A DNA stretch of 64,000 nt from JAEUHM01 sp964538625 (GTDB taxonomy: Bacteria > Verrucomicrobiota > Verrucomicrobiia > Verrucomicrobiales > Verrucomicrobiaceae), in contig CAZIGH010000001.1 in assembly GCA_964538625.1 (NCBI GenBank), positions 161,686 through 225,685 on the forward strand. The letters run 5' to 3'. The stretch's first letter is position 1; each line of letters starts with the position of its first letter. This document shows, in pieces, positions 26,301 to 34,310 of this stretch. The notes under the pieces were generated by a model that saw only the letters and a list, made by a program, of their open reading frames with translations, was not told the origin of the DNA and searched no databases. The position numbers and the translations under genes were made by a program.

Positions 26301-27058
26301 ACGTTCTGCTTCACTGGATCCGATAGAACAGCAATCGGGGTCGTTGGCGTGGAACTAGCCAGGTCATACACATGGGCCAGGTCCAGGCCTTTGGCCCCTA
26401 CTGCAAGCCTAGTGAGGTCCATTGCCACTGAATGACCGAATCGAATTTGAGAGGCATTGTTCGTGATGCTAATGTTGTGAAGAGGTAGGAGAGGGTTTGG
26501 TGAGGATAGGTCAAAAACGAAGACTCGCCCACGACCTGAGGACGGCGTTCCCACTGCAACGTGACGACCGTTCGTGGCGACTGAATAACCAAACAGGTCA
26601 TACGCCTCAGTGCCTGTCTTGTTGGGGTTGTAGATGACGAGTATAGGTTTACTGGCGTCCTCACGGCGGAGGTCATATACATACACGGCCCCAACAATCG
26701 TTACGCGGTCGTCACCCACGTCCTGAGGTGAGCCGACTACCACAATGTCATCTTTCACAGCCACTGCCGATCCGAAGTTGCTCCACTCTTTGGCGATGGG
26801 TGAGAGCAACGTGAAGGCTAGGGCACCAGTAGCGGTATGATACACCTTCACTGCACCACCGTTTAGACCCCCAAAGTCGTCGTAGGGACAGCCTGCCACC
26901 GTCCACCTTCCGTCCACGGCCACACTGTAACCCTGCCCTATGCCTTTCTGCGGATTCGTACTTGGGTCTTCAATCCGATACAGCGGCGTGTCCGGCTGCT
27001 GCGCCACGGCTGCTGCCGTCACAGCAAGGCGAAGTACAATAAGGCGAAGCACATTCAT
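23351..27058 (-). CDS. Secreted FG-GAP/integrin-propeller-like protein (14 repeats)
   Basis: A 1,235-residue protein starting at the ATG at 27056-27058, which gives a signal peptide (MNVLRLIVLRLAVTAAAVAQ). I count 14 repeats of about 55 residues with the pattern FGxSVAxxGxxVxVGAP...GAAYVYDL, as in FG-GAP blades of integrin-alpha propellers; 14 would make two seven-bladed propellers. Two Ig-like modules follow (APILTSPASGTVTGKPVSIS and a related copy). The C-terminal ~140 residues (DGVANLLKYAFNLNLEVPDR to RVEVTLP) form a module shared with the paralogue at 34311. It is probably surface-exposed or secreted; ligand unknown. Confidence 0.88.
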   Translation of the reverse strand: MNVLRLIVLRLAVTAAAVAQQPDTPLYRIEDPSTNPQKGIGQGYSVAVDGRWTVAGCPYDDFGGLNGGAVKVYHTATGALAFTLLSPIAKEWSNFGSAVAVKDDIVVVGSPQDVGDDRVTIVGAVYVYDLRREDASKPILVIYNPNKTGTEAYDLFGYSVATNGRHVAVGTPSSGRGRVFVFDLSSPNPLLPLHNISITNNASQIRFGHSVAMDLTRLAVGAKGLDLAHVYDLASSTPTTPIAVLSDPVKQNVDRFGLSIAISGSKVLVGAPEARIGNSIRGAAFFYDLESATPTTPLHRIDPPAADSSAEYGSSVSISGSRFAVAAPGQSFPSGGSRPGAAYVYSAQAGAPPSLLLYLTDPNPQINPGFGNSVAINHERVIVGAPADASASTGAGAAYGYDLNSSEASTPVAVYDHPSPENNHYFGYGLAAVGNFLAVGTPGDDEAFNNSGSVNLFDLDSTFPPAVAHRLVRSSGDPYGFFGNALASSGNRIVVRSNDSTGSRLALYDLSSPSFPNPVRYVSRSADSLYSMYGNTLAFSGDRVASGSPLKSGGSVFVFDVTKPLTAEFAFTIQNPSGIFGDMFGSALALEGKFLAVGAINDSNFGVRAGSVHLYDLDRPYKTTPVAALGPNPVATQARFGSSLAIKGSWLFVGATYSFASPPTVARVEIYNLEQPQPSTPIAVIQSPSGKPGDDFGSALAVNSNRLIVGAARDSAAARNSGSIYTYDISTPSAPVLLSELKHPRAVANANLGTSLALVGERFASGAPYESGEQEYRGAVYVFGEDALNTRAPILTSPASGTVTGKPVSISFTLPEAAMPGSLKLSFGSTALTLASSLEAAGTHQFSLEPADPTSSSQVVAGDPVQDGLYDVRITYQDAAGNAAAADESKHVTLDTVTTTPTLLAPVAASSHARQVRLAYHLPETALPNSVRVSFGPHQLVLAPRHETAGTHDFIFDSKAPSSSPDIASGAPIPDGSYLVTLSYQDTVGNAAAESSSSSVVLDTTGPSGGTMSLSPSSSLAPSTPMTVTFSGWSDPHSPLLYELLLDDVVVSPPAESAARLLTTPDMKGVFFIKGRIHDSLGNTTTVTAAFDTGTTPQEEFDKALAATSLSGPDALAEAVPFADGVANLLKYAFNLNLEVPDRRGLVAGSGLAGLPVVTVPSPGVMRIEYLRRVGSGLIYTPLKCSSLDHGPWSPITAQPVVTPINASWQRVHHDEPLHPTTRGGTYARVEVTLP

Positions 27059-27231
27059 GACCAGTTGGCTAAGCAGGGGGAGAACTCCTGACGCGCCCGA
27101 GTAAATCAGGTTTTCAACCTCTGGATCAAGCCCAAAACGCCGGTAGTGTGACGAGTTTTGAAACCCTGATGAGAAATGCTGGGCCAGCCTTTTGCCGCAG
27201 TGCAGCCAGAAAGTACTGGCGCTGGATCGTC

Positions 27232-27600
27232 TCACTCCCCGAAACCGCGAAACACGCACCTTGCGCTTGGTGTTTCGTAGAGCACGATCTCGCTTAGGCC
27301 GGGGAGCTGGGGTTCCAGTTTGCGCCAGAACCAGGCGCACATGTTTTCAATGGTGGGGTTCTCTAGACCTTCGATTTCGTTCAGGTAAGAGTGGTCCAGG
27401 CGTTCGATGAGTGGGTTCATCGCCTTGCTGATCTGAGCGTGGTCATACACCCAGCCAATCGTGGGGTCCACCTCTCCGGTGACGGCGATTTCGATCTTGA
27501 AGCTGTGACCGTGCATGTGACGGCACTTGTGCCCTTCCGGGGCGGTAGGCAGGGTCTGGGCTGCTTCAAATCGAAACTCTTTGATCAACGTGGCTCGCAT
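27232..27600 (-). CDS. queD: 6-carboxytetrahydropterin synthase-like protein
   Basis: A 122-residue member of the QueD/PTPS family, which converts dihydroneopterin triphosphate to 6-carboxytetrahydropterin in queuosine synthesis. Evidence: FRFEAAQTLPTAPEGHKC, CRHMHGHSFKIEI (catalytic Cys26 and His30/His32 metal ligands), TGEVDPTIGWVYDHAQI, LERLDHSYLNEI-type segment and GLENPTIENM, and a terminal Glu-Thr-Pro region. The first metal-binding His of the family (FxAAH) is Gln15 here. Length is normal. It stands alone, divergent from the amidohydrolase operon by about 120 bp; no other queuosine genes are in view. Confidence 0.92.
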   Translation of the reverse strand: MRATLIKEFRFEAAQTLPTAPEGHKCRHMHGHSFKIEIAVTGEVDPTIGWVYDHAQISKAMNPLIERLDHSYLNEIEGLENPTIENMCAWFWRKLEPQLPGLSEIVLYETPSARCVFRGFGE

Positions 27601-27719
27601 GTCCCGCGTAGTAGAGCCAGCTTTTCGGCGGAAACCAACGCAAAATCGGTGCCCTCAAATGGGGGAGAGAGGCGCTTGTTGAACTGCGTATCCTCGGGCA
27701 CGTCATCCGCTCCACGTTC

Positions 27720-28511
27720 ATGCGCATCTGGGATCTTCATTGTCACCTGTCTGGTCCAGCTTTGCAGGAGACCACGCCTGTGGGCAGGGCGGAGCACCTG
27801 CTGGCGGCAGCGGAGAGGCTGGGCATCGAGCGGCTGTGTGTTTACATGGGCATGAGTTGGGCGCATGAGCCTGCGCCGGAGGAGTTTCGAAAGCAGAATG
27901 ACGAGGTCTTGAGCGTGGTGGAGAAGTTTCCGAACAAGGTGCTCGGCTTTGTTTACCTGAGTCCGCAGCATCTGGATGCGTCCCTGGCGGAGCTTGAGCG
28001 CTGTGTGGCACGGGGGCCTATGGTGGGGGTGAAGCTCTGGATCGCGGGACGCTGCAACGCGCCGGAGCTGGATCCCATCATTCGCAGGGCAGCAGAGTTG
28101 AAGGCAGTCATTTTCCAGCACACCTGGTTCAACCTGAAAGGGAACAAGCCGGGGGAAAGCACTCCGGAGGACTTTGCCCAACTGGCCGGGAGACACCCGG
28201 ATGTGCCGCTGATCTGCGGGCACACCGGCGGGGACTGGGAGCTGGGCTTGCAGGCGGTCCGGCATTTGAAGAATGTTTATGTGGACTTGGCTGGGAGTGA
28301 TCCGGTGGCCGGTTTCACCGAGATGGCGGTGCGTGAGCTGGGTCCAGAGCGTGTCATCTACGGCAGTGATGCCGGAGGGCGCAGCTTCGCCTCACAGCTT
28401 GGGAAGGTTCTCGGTGCCGCGATTCCGGATGCCCAGAAGCAGCTCATCCTCTGCGAGAACCTGCGCCGTCTGCTACTGCCCATCCTCAAGGAGAAAGGCA
28501 TACCCTCATGA
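27720..28511 (+). CDS. Amidohydrolase-family metal-dependent hydrolase
   Basis: A 263-residue TIM-barrel hydrolase (amidohydrolase_2 type). Metal-site features: MRIWDLHCHLSGP at strand 1, GVKLWIAGRC, FQHTWFNLKGN, ICGHTGGDWELG, and YGSDAGGRSFASQLGKVLGA with the strand-8 Asp. No signal peptide. Members cleave or decarboxylate diverse cyclic or amide substrates, so the substrate cannot be named. Its stop overlaps the next gene's start as ATGA, and that gene in turn overlaps the PVC dehydrogenase, giving a tightly coupled three-gene operon. Confidence 0.87.
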   Translation: MRIWDLHCHLSGPALQETTPVGRAEHLLAAAERLGIERLCVYMGMSWAHEPAPEEFRKQNDEVLSVVEKFPNKVLGFVYLSPQHLDASLAELERCVARGPMVGVKLWIAGRCNAPELDPIIRRAAELKAVIFQHTWFNLKGNKPGESTPEDFAQLAGRHPDVPLICGHTGGDWELGLQAVRHLKNVYVDLAGSDPVAGFTEMAVRELGPERVIYGSDAGGRSFASQLGKVLGAAIPDAQKQLILCENLRRLLLPILKEKGIPS

Positions 28512-29401
28512 CGCAACCGGAGTCCATTTCCCCATCATCCTCTGCGCGGCTCTCACGGCGTGCTTTTCTCCATCTGGCGGCTCTCGGTGCGGGCGTCTCC
28601 AGTGCTGTGGTGGCCGAGCCTAGAGGCGAGGGGACGGGTTTGATCGACACGAATGTATCTCTCGGTCGCTGGCCCTTTCGGCGCACGGCATGGGATGATA
28701 CAGCTGCACTTGTGGAGAAGTTGACCAGTGCTGGCGTCACTGAGGCTTGGGCGGGCAACTTTGATGCGCTGCTGCACAAAGACTTCCCTGGAGTCAACAG
28801 CCGCACAGCGGCCGAATGCACACGCCGTGGAAAAGGCATTCTCAAACCGGTGGCAGCGGTGAATCCCATGCTGCCCGGCTGGGAAGGGGAGTTGCGTCGT
28901 TGCGCGGGAGAGTTGGGCATGCGCATCCTGCGCTTGCACCCGAACTACCACGGCTACACCCTGGCTGATGAACGTGCGGCCCGTGTCTTCGCATTGGCAG
29001 CGGAGCTGAGAATGCTGGTGCAGGTGGCGCTCATCATGGAGGACGAGCGCACCATTCATCCGCTGGTCAATGTGCCGCCGGCGGATCCCGCGCCGCTGCC
29101 GGACGTGCTCAAGGCCCACCCAACCCTTCGTGTGCAGTTGCTCAATGCCTTCCGCACCTTGCGTGGCCTACCGGTGAAAACCCTGGCTGCACGCGGACTG
29201 GCGTTCGAGATCGCCACGCTGGAGGGCGTGGAGGGTGTGGCCTTGATGCTGGCAGACATCCCTGCAGACAAACTCTGCTTCGGCTCGCACGCGCCGTTTT
29301 TTTACCTGGAGTCTGCGGTTCTCAAACTACGTGAGTCCGTGCTCTCGGATACGCAGGCGCTTGCGGTGCGCTCCGGGAATGCGCGGCTTTTGCTTCCATG
29401 A
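28508..29401 (+). CDS. Tat-exported amidohydrolase-like protein
   Basis: A 297-residue protein with a twin-arginine signal (SRRAFLHLAALGAGVSS), so it is exported folded. The mature part resembles the amidohydrolase fold (GLIDTNVSLGRWPFRRTAWD, then RILRLHPNYHGYTLADERA, and DKLCFGSHAPFFYLESAVLK). The first metal motif, normally DxHxH, reads DTNVS here, so it may have lost a metal ligand and be non-catalytic or bind differently. It overlaps both neighbours by 4 bp. Context suggests it acts in the periplasm with the cytochrome-bearing dehydrogenase downstream. Confidence 0.8.
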   Translation: MTQPESISPSSSARLSRRAFLHLAALGAGVSSAVVAEPRGEGTGLIDTNVSLGRWPFRRTAWDDTAALVEKLTSAGVTEAWAGNFDALLHKDFPGVNSRTAAECTRRGKGILKPVAAVNPMLPGWEGELRRCAGELGMRILRLHPNYHGYTLADERAARVFALAAELRMLVQVALIMEDERTIHPLVNVPPADPAPLPDVLKAHPTLRVQLLNAFRTLRGLPVKTLAARGLAFEIATLEGVEGVALMLADIPADKLCFGSHAPFFYLESAVLKLRESVLSDTQALAVRSGNARLLLP

Positions 29402-32376
29402 AACCCATCCTCATCACAGCAGTGCTTTTTCCCGCCGTGCTTACGGCTCAAGAGAAGAACCACATGGCCGCGCCGAAGAAGGAAGCCGTGTCTGGCAAGC
29501 TGCCTGAGGTGCCGCCCACCCCGCCCGCCGAAGCGGCAAAGACCTTCCGCGTGCTGGACGGCTTTCGCATGGATCTCCTTGCTGCGGAACCGCTCGTGGC
29601 CAGTCCCGTAGCGATGACCTATGATGAAGACGGTCGCGCTTATGTGTGCGAGATGCGTGACTACCCCTACACAGACAAGACGCGGCACAAGCCGAACCAG
29701 GAGAACCCCACGGACGATCCCATTGGACGCATTCGTTTGTTAACGGATGAGGATGGAGACGGCATCTTCGACAAGGCATCCCTTTTTGCAGAAGATCTGT
29801 CATGGCCCACGGGGGTGGCTTGCTGGAAGGGCGGCGTGTTTGTAGCCGCCACGCCTGACATTTGGTATTTGAAGGATACCAACGGTGATGGACGCGCTGA
29901 CGTGCGCGAGAGGGTCTTCACTGGTTTCCGCAAACTCAACGTCCAGGCGGTCATGAACAATCTCGTTTGGGGGCTAGACAACCACATCCACGGCGCGGGC
30001 GGCAGCAACGGGGGAAAGATCACGCCGGTAGGCAAGGGCGACGCTGCGCCACTGACGATGGCGCGTGCGGACTTTCGCATCCATCCCGTGAGCCGTGCCC
30101 TCGAGCTGGTGGCAGGTGGGGCGCGGTTCGGAGGCTCGTTTGATGATTGGGGAAACCGCTTTCTGTGCAACATCCGCAACCCTGCCCAGCACATCGTATT
30201 GGCCACACGTTATCTGGTGCGGAATCGTTTCCTCGCCGCGCCGAACCCCATTCATGACATGGCGGAGTCTGGGGATCAGCTGCCGGTGCACCCCATCTCT
30301 CCTCCGGAGCCATGGCGAGTCTTGCGGGCACAGCGGTGGGCGGGTGAGCGAGACATCAACATGCCCCGCAGCGAGTTGGTCGGCGCGGGAGTGGTCACCT
30401 CCGCAAGTGGCATTACCGTTTACCGTGGCCATACCTATCCCAAGACGTATGAGAGCAGCGTGTTCGTGGCCGAGTGCGCCGGGAATCTTTTCTACCGGCT
30501 GCATCTCACTCCGGATGGCGTGACCTTCAAAGCGGCACGCGTGAATGAAAAGGCGGAAATGGTGGCCTCCACGGACAACTGGTTCCGCCCTGTGAACTTC
30601 GTCAACGCTCCGGATGGCACGCTGCATCTGCTGGACATGTATCGGGGAAACATCGAGCACCCATGGAGCATCCCGGAGGACATTCATGCCGCAGTGGACC
30701 TGGAGGCAGGCAGAGACATGGGGCGCATCTGGAGGCTCACACCCCCAGATTTCAAGACGGTCAGCCCCCCGCGTCTGAGCAGCGCGGACACGGCCACACT
30801 CATCGCCACTTTCGAGCACCCGAGTTCATGGTGGAGAGAGACGGCGCAACGTCTGCTTTTTGAGCGGCAGGATGCAGATGCAGCTCCCGCATTGCGAAAG
30901 CTGCTGGGTGAGAGCCGCAGGGACCTCGCTCGCCTGCACGCCTTGTGGACGCTGGAGGGACTGGGCGTGCTGGAGCTCCGGGATCTCCTGGCTGGTCTCA
31001 CAGACCAAGCGCCCGGCGTGCGAGAGCACAGCGTTCGCTTGGCTGAGACGCGGCTTCACCACCCGGCCGTGTTGCAAGCGGTCGTCAATCTGGCTCTGGA
31101 TCCCGCGCCGCGGGTGAGGTTTCAGACCGCCTTGTCCCTGGGGGAAACCGACGATCCAAGTGCGCTGGAAGCCCTGGCCAGCATTGCCCGCCGGGACGGG
31201 GCAGACCTATGGCTGCGCACCGCCGTGCTCAGCTCTGTCTCGAACAGGAGCGGTGCGTTGCTGGCACGCTTGCTTTCAGAACCCGGTGAGGGGAACCAGA
31301 TGATTCGTGAGCTCTCCCTGCTGCTTGGTGCGCGCAAGGAAAGCGCCGGAATGCACGAAGCTCTGGCTGCCGTCCCCGAAGACAGCCCCGCTTGGCACAG
31401 CGTGGTCACTGGCATAGGGGAGGGCCTGAAACGCTCCGGGAGCAGCCTGCGCGGAGTGGGTTTGCAAGGAAAGGCGGCAGAAGCAGTAGATCGTCTGCTG
31501 GCTCACTCCGCAGCCACCGCCGCAGACATCTCAAAGGGAGCCGAGGTACGCAGCGCCGCCCTGCGCCTGCTGGCTTACGATGAGCCTGCACGCGCCGTCC
31601 CATCGCTGGCTGAGCTGCTGGAGCCGCAGCATCCTGTGGAGGTTCAGGTAGCCGCCATCCAGACACTCTCCACCTTCACCACTCCGGAGGTGGCAGAGCT
31701 CCTCCTCCGCCACTGGAAAACGCAAACACCCTCCGTGCGCACCGAGGTCGTCAGTGCCATGACCGGTGCACGCACTCGGGCTCTGCCGCTCCTCCAGGCG
31801 GTGGAGAGTGGACTCATCCCTGCAAGCCAGATCCCCTTTGCTCAGCGTCGGCTCCTTCTTCTGCACACGGATGCAAAAGTGAGGGAGCTCGCTGCCCGGC
31901 ACTTCTCCCCCAGTGCGCCGAGTGCACGGGCCGCAGTCATCCAGGAATACCAGGCCGCGCTGGGGATGAAAGGGGATTCCGCACGCGGCAGAAAAGTCTT
32001 CGAGACCGCCTGCATCGCCTGCCATCGCGCGGGGGACGTGGGCACGCAGGATACCGGACCAAATCTAGCCACCATTCGCAACTGGAATGCCGAGCAAATC
32101 CTCATCAACACACTGGACCCCAACCGTGAAGTCGTGCCCACCTTTCTCGCCTACACGGTCGAGCTGCGCGATGGACGCACCCTTTATGGCATGATCTCCT
32201 CTGAAACCACTTCCAGCCTCACGCTCAAGCTGCCGGATGGGCGCAGTGAAACGCTATTGCGTCAGGACGTGAGCAGCCTCACAGGCACTGGCTTCTCCCT
32301 CATGCCGGAGGGATTGGAGGCCGCCATTCCGCCCGAGGCCATGGCGGACCTCATCGCCTTCCTCACCGGGCGGTGA
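29398..32376 (+). CDS. PVC-type dehydrogenase with HEAT repeats and C-terminal haem c
   Basis: A 992-residue exported protein with an N-terminal signal (MKPILITAVLFPAVLTAQ). Residues about 50-430 form a beta-propeller of the PVC 'membrane-bound dehydrogenase' type (FRVLDGFRMDLLAAEPLVAS, AMTYDEDGRAYVCEMRDYPY, and PDGTLHLLDMYRGNIEHPW). Residues about 470-830 are HEAT-like helical repeats (ALRKLLGESRRDLARLHALW). A cytochrome c domain at the end carries CIACH (C872-C875-H876), GPNLATIRNWN and MPEGL. Such proteins are expanded in Planctomycetota and Verrucomicrobiota and are thought to oxidise sugars. It is the last gene of a coupled operon with two amidohydrolases. Confidence 0.9.
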   Translation: MKPILITAVLFPAVLTAQEKNHMAAPKKEAVSGKLPEVPPTPPAEAAKTFRVLDGFRMDLLAAEPLVASPVAMTYDEDGRAYVCEMRDYPYTDKTRHKPNQENPTDDPIGRIRLLTDEDGDGIFDKASLFAEDLSWPTGVACWKGGVFVAATPDIWYLKDTNGDGRADVRERVFTGFRKLNVQAVMNNLVWGLDNHIHGAGGSNGGKITPVGKGDAAPLTMARADFRIHPVSRALELVAGGARFGGSFDDWGNRFLCNIRNPAQHIVLATRYLVRNRFLAAPNPIHDMAESGDQLPVHPISPPEPWRVLRAQRWAGERDINMPRSELVGAGVVTSASGITVYRGHTYPKTYESSVFVAECAGNLFYRLHLTPDGVTFKAARVNEKAEMVASTDNWFRPVNFVNAPDGTLHLLDMYRGNIEHPWSIPEDIHAAVDLEAGRDMGRIWRLTPPDFKTVSPPRLSSADTATLIATFEHPSSWWRETAQRLLFERQDADAAPALRKLLGESRRDLARLHALWTLEGLGVLELRDLLAGLTDQAPGVREHSVRLAETRLHHPAVLQAVVNLALDPAPRVRFQTALSLGETDDPSALEALASIARRDGADLWLRTAVLSSVSNRSGALLARLLSEPGEGNQMIRELSLLLGARKESAGMHEALAAVPEDSPAWHSVVTGIGEGLKRSGSSLRGVGLQGKAAEAVDRLLAHSAATAADISKGAEVRSAALRLLAYDEPARAVPSLAELLEPQHPVEVQVAAIQTLSTFTTPEVAELLLRHWKTQTPSVRTEVVSAMTGARTRALPLLQAVESGLIPASQIPFAQRRLLLLHTDAKVRELAARHFSPSAPSARAAVIQEYQAALGMKGDSARGRKVFETACIACHRAGDVGTQDTGPNLATIRNWNAEQILINTLDPNREVVPTFLAYTVELRDGRTLYGMISSETTSSLTLKLPDGRSETLLRQDVSSLTGTGFSLMPEGLEAAIPPEAMADLIAFLTGR

Positions 32377-32429
32377 CCCCTCATGCTGCGCCTTGATTGC
32401 CGCCCGCCTTGAGCTTGGGTGCAGGCATC

Positions 32430-32630
32430 ATGCTGAAGAAAAACATCACCTTCGCCGGACGCGTGGCCCGCCTCGCTCTGGGTGCCCTCATTCTTGGTGC
32501 CGTCTGGTGGATCTACTCCCGCTACGGTTATCTCAGCTTCGGACTCACCCTGGCCGGTTTGTTTTGCATCTTCCAGGCCGTCATGGGCTGGTGTGTGGCG
32601 CGTGCCTGCGGCATCAACACCAAAATCTGA
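32430..32630 (+). CDS. Small DUF2892 (YgaP-like) membrane protein
   Basis: A 66-residue protein starting at the ATG at 32430. It contains the DUF2892 pattern: an N-terminal NITFAGRVARLALGALILGA hydrophobic segment, a short polar turn with YSRYGYLSFG, then a second membrane helix LTLAGLFCIFQAVMGWCVAR ending in the CGINTKI tail. In E. coli YgaP this domain anchors a rhodanese; the free-standing version has no known function. It sits 3 bp before gph, so the two are probably co-transcribed. Confidence 0.85.
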   Translation: MLKKNITFAGRVARLALGALILGAVWWIYSRYGYLSFGLTLAGLFCIFQAVMGWCVARACGINTKI

Positions 32631-32633
32631 CTC

Positions 32634-33290
32634 ATGCTCAAAGCCTTCATTTTTGACCTGGACGGCACTCTGCTTGATTCCTTGTCAGACATAGCCACCT
32701 CCATCAATGAGATGCTTGCCGCGCGGGGTCACCCCAAGTGCCAGACCGAAGTCTTCCGCCAGATGGTGGGCGACGGCATGGAGAAACTCGTCGAGCGCGC
32801 ACTGCCGGAACACGCTCGCGACGAGGAAACCATTCGCCTCTGCACCGCAGAGTATCGTGCTCTGTATGACAAGTATTGGAACCAGGAAACCAAACCTTAC
32901 CCCGGCATCGAAGCCCTGCTGGATGATCTCCGCGCACGCGGCATCAAGCTCGGCGTCATTTCCAATAAAGCCCACCGTTTCACCGTGCCCATGTGCCACC
33001 ACTTTTTTGGTGAGGACCGCTTTGACGCCATACTCGGTGCCCGTGATGAAATACCCCGCAAGCCAGCCCCGGACGCAGGCCTGGAGATGGCGGCCACCCT
33101 CGGCCTCAGCCCTGCTGAGTGCGCCTACGTCGGCGACAGCGGCATCGACATGGCCTTCGCCAAAGCCTGTGGGATGTGTGCCATCGGCGTGCTCTGGGGC
33201 TTCCGAGATGAGGCGGAGCTGCGGCAGCATGGCGCCGACGTGCTGGTGAGCAGGGCGGGGGACATCATAGGACTGCCAGTGGTCATGTAG
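32634..33290 (+). CDS. gph: HAD-family phosphatase, phosphoglycolate phosphatase-like
   Basis: A 218-residue HAD hydrolase. Motif I is FIFDLDGTLLDS with nucleophile Asp8 and acid/base Asp10, followed by a C1-type helical cap (about 15-85). Then motif II GVISNKAHRF, motif III RKPAPDAGLEMAA, and motif IV YVGDSGIDMAFAKACGM with a following GVLWGFR. This order and length match Gph, which removes phosphate from 2-phosphoglycolate made during DNA repair, though related HADs act on other sugar phosphates. The symbol is given for family resemblance; substrate is not proven. Confidence 0.85.
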   Translation: MLKAFIFDLDGTLLDSLSDIATSINEMLAARGHPKCQTEVFRQMVGDGMEKLVERALPEHARDEETIRLCTAEYRALYDKYWNQETKPYPGIEALLDDLRARGIKLGVISNKAHRFTVPMCHHFFGEDRFDAILGARDEIPRKPAPDAGLEMAATLGLSPAECAYVGDSGIDMAFAKACGMCAIGVLWGFRDEAELRQHGADVLVSRAGDIIGLPVVM

Positions 33291-33435
33291 GTCAACTGAG
33301 TCGTCCCCCGCGCTCCCCATCCCCACACAAAACCTGCTGCCGGCGGCGTTGTGCCTCTGAAACCTTCTTCCACCAGCATGGTTTACACTGCGCATGATCC
33401 TCGCTAGCCTGCCACGCACGCTCGCACCTCACTTG

Positions 33436-34071
33436 ATGTCGGACACCGAATGGCCAGCGCCAGATGCCCAGCCGCTCCCAGCGGAGGGAGAATCGTCGGA
33501 TGCTGAGAGCGTGCAGCTCATGCTGCGCGTGCGTGAGGGGGATGAGAAGGCCTTTGCCCGGCTGGTGGAGTTGCATCAGCACGCCGTCGTGGGCACCGTC
33601 ACTCGCATGTTGGGCAGCGTGGAGGATGGGCATGACGTGGCGCAAATGGTCTTCATCCGCGTCTGGAAGTCCGCCCCCCGCTACGAACCCACCGCCAAGT
33701 TCACCACCTGGCTCTACACCATCATGCGCAACCTCGTTTTCAATGAGATGCGCCGCCGCGGACGCCGGAAGGAGGTCTCATTGGACGAGCCTGCGTTTGA
33801 TGACCAGCCCCGTGAGATCGCACATCCCACTGCACCCGGAGCGGACATCATCTCTCAGCGTGAGGAACTGGAGCGTGCCCTGGATGAAGCAATCGCCTCC
33901 CTGCCGGAGAAGCAGCGTCTCGCCGTTCTCCTTCGCCGTCAGCAGGAGACACCGTATGAGGAGCTCTGTCAGATCCTCGGCATGTCCCTGCCCGCCGTGA
34001 AGAGTCTGCTCTTTCGCGCCCGTGCAGAGCTGCGCAAACGACTCTCCGGTTATTTGGGTGAAGAGGAGTGA
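33436..34071 (+). CDS. ECF-type RNA polymerase sigma factor
   Basis: A 211-residue sigma-70-family factor. The ATG at 33436 (MSDTEWPAPD) is preferred; an upstream in-frame ATG at 33394 is possible. Region 2 is visible as RVREGDEKAFARLVELHQHA, DGHDVAQMVFIRVWKSAPRY and FTTWLYTIMRNLVFNEMRRR; region 4 as AIASLPEKQRLAVLLRRQQE then ILGMSLPAVKSLLFRARAEL. No anti-sigma gene follows directly; the next gene is the secreted propeller protein at 34311 after about 240 bp. The Ala/Pro/Glu-rich N-terminal extension is typical of this phylum's factors. Confidence 0.92.
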   Translation: MSDTEWPAPDAQPLPAEGESSDAESVQLMLRVREGDEKAFARLVELHQHAVVGTVTRMLGSVEDGHDVAQMVFIRVWKSAPRYEPTAKFTTWLYTIMRNLVFNEMRRRGRRKEVSLDEPAFDDQPREIAHPTAPGADIISQREELERALDEAIASLPEKQRLAVLLRRQQETPYEELCQILGMSLPAVKSLLFRARAELRKRLSGYLGEEE

Positions 34072-34310
34072 AGCGGTGCCGCAGTGCTCTCGCTTGAAAG
34101 TCAGCATGGGCTAGCCCGGGCGCTTGCCCGCCGACCCCCGACCCCATACCCGGACTTGTCAAGTCATACAGCCCCCCGTATGGTTCACCTCACCGGTAAC
34201 ATTGGCTGGTTCTTTCGGTAGAACGGAGGTGTGAGCTGCTTCTGGCCTGCACTTTGAGTGAGGCCTTTTCTGGCGCACTGAACACCCGCATTTCCCATTT
34301 TACCACTTCA

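Noticed and set aside
27585..28265. Minus-strand 226-aa open frame over the first amidohydrolase
   Set aside because: No family signal, while the plus strand has an intact TIM-barrel hydrolase coupled to its neighbours.
34100..34165. Terminator after the sigma factor
   Set aside because: Only short 5-bp stems (CGGGC with GCCCG) and no T-run.
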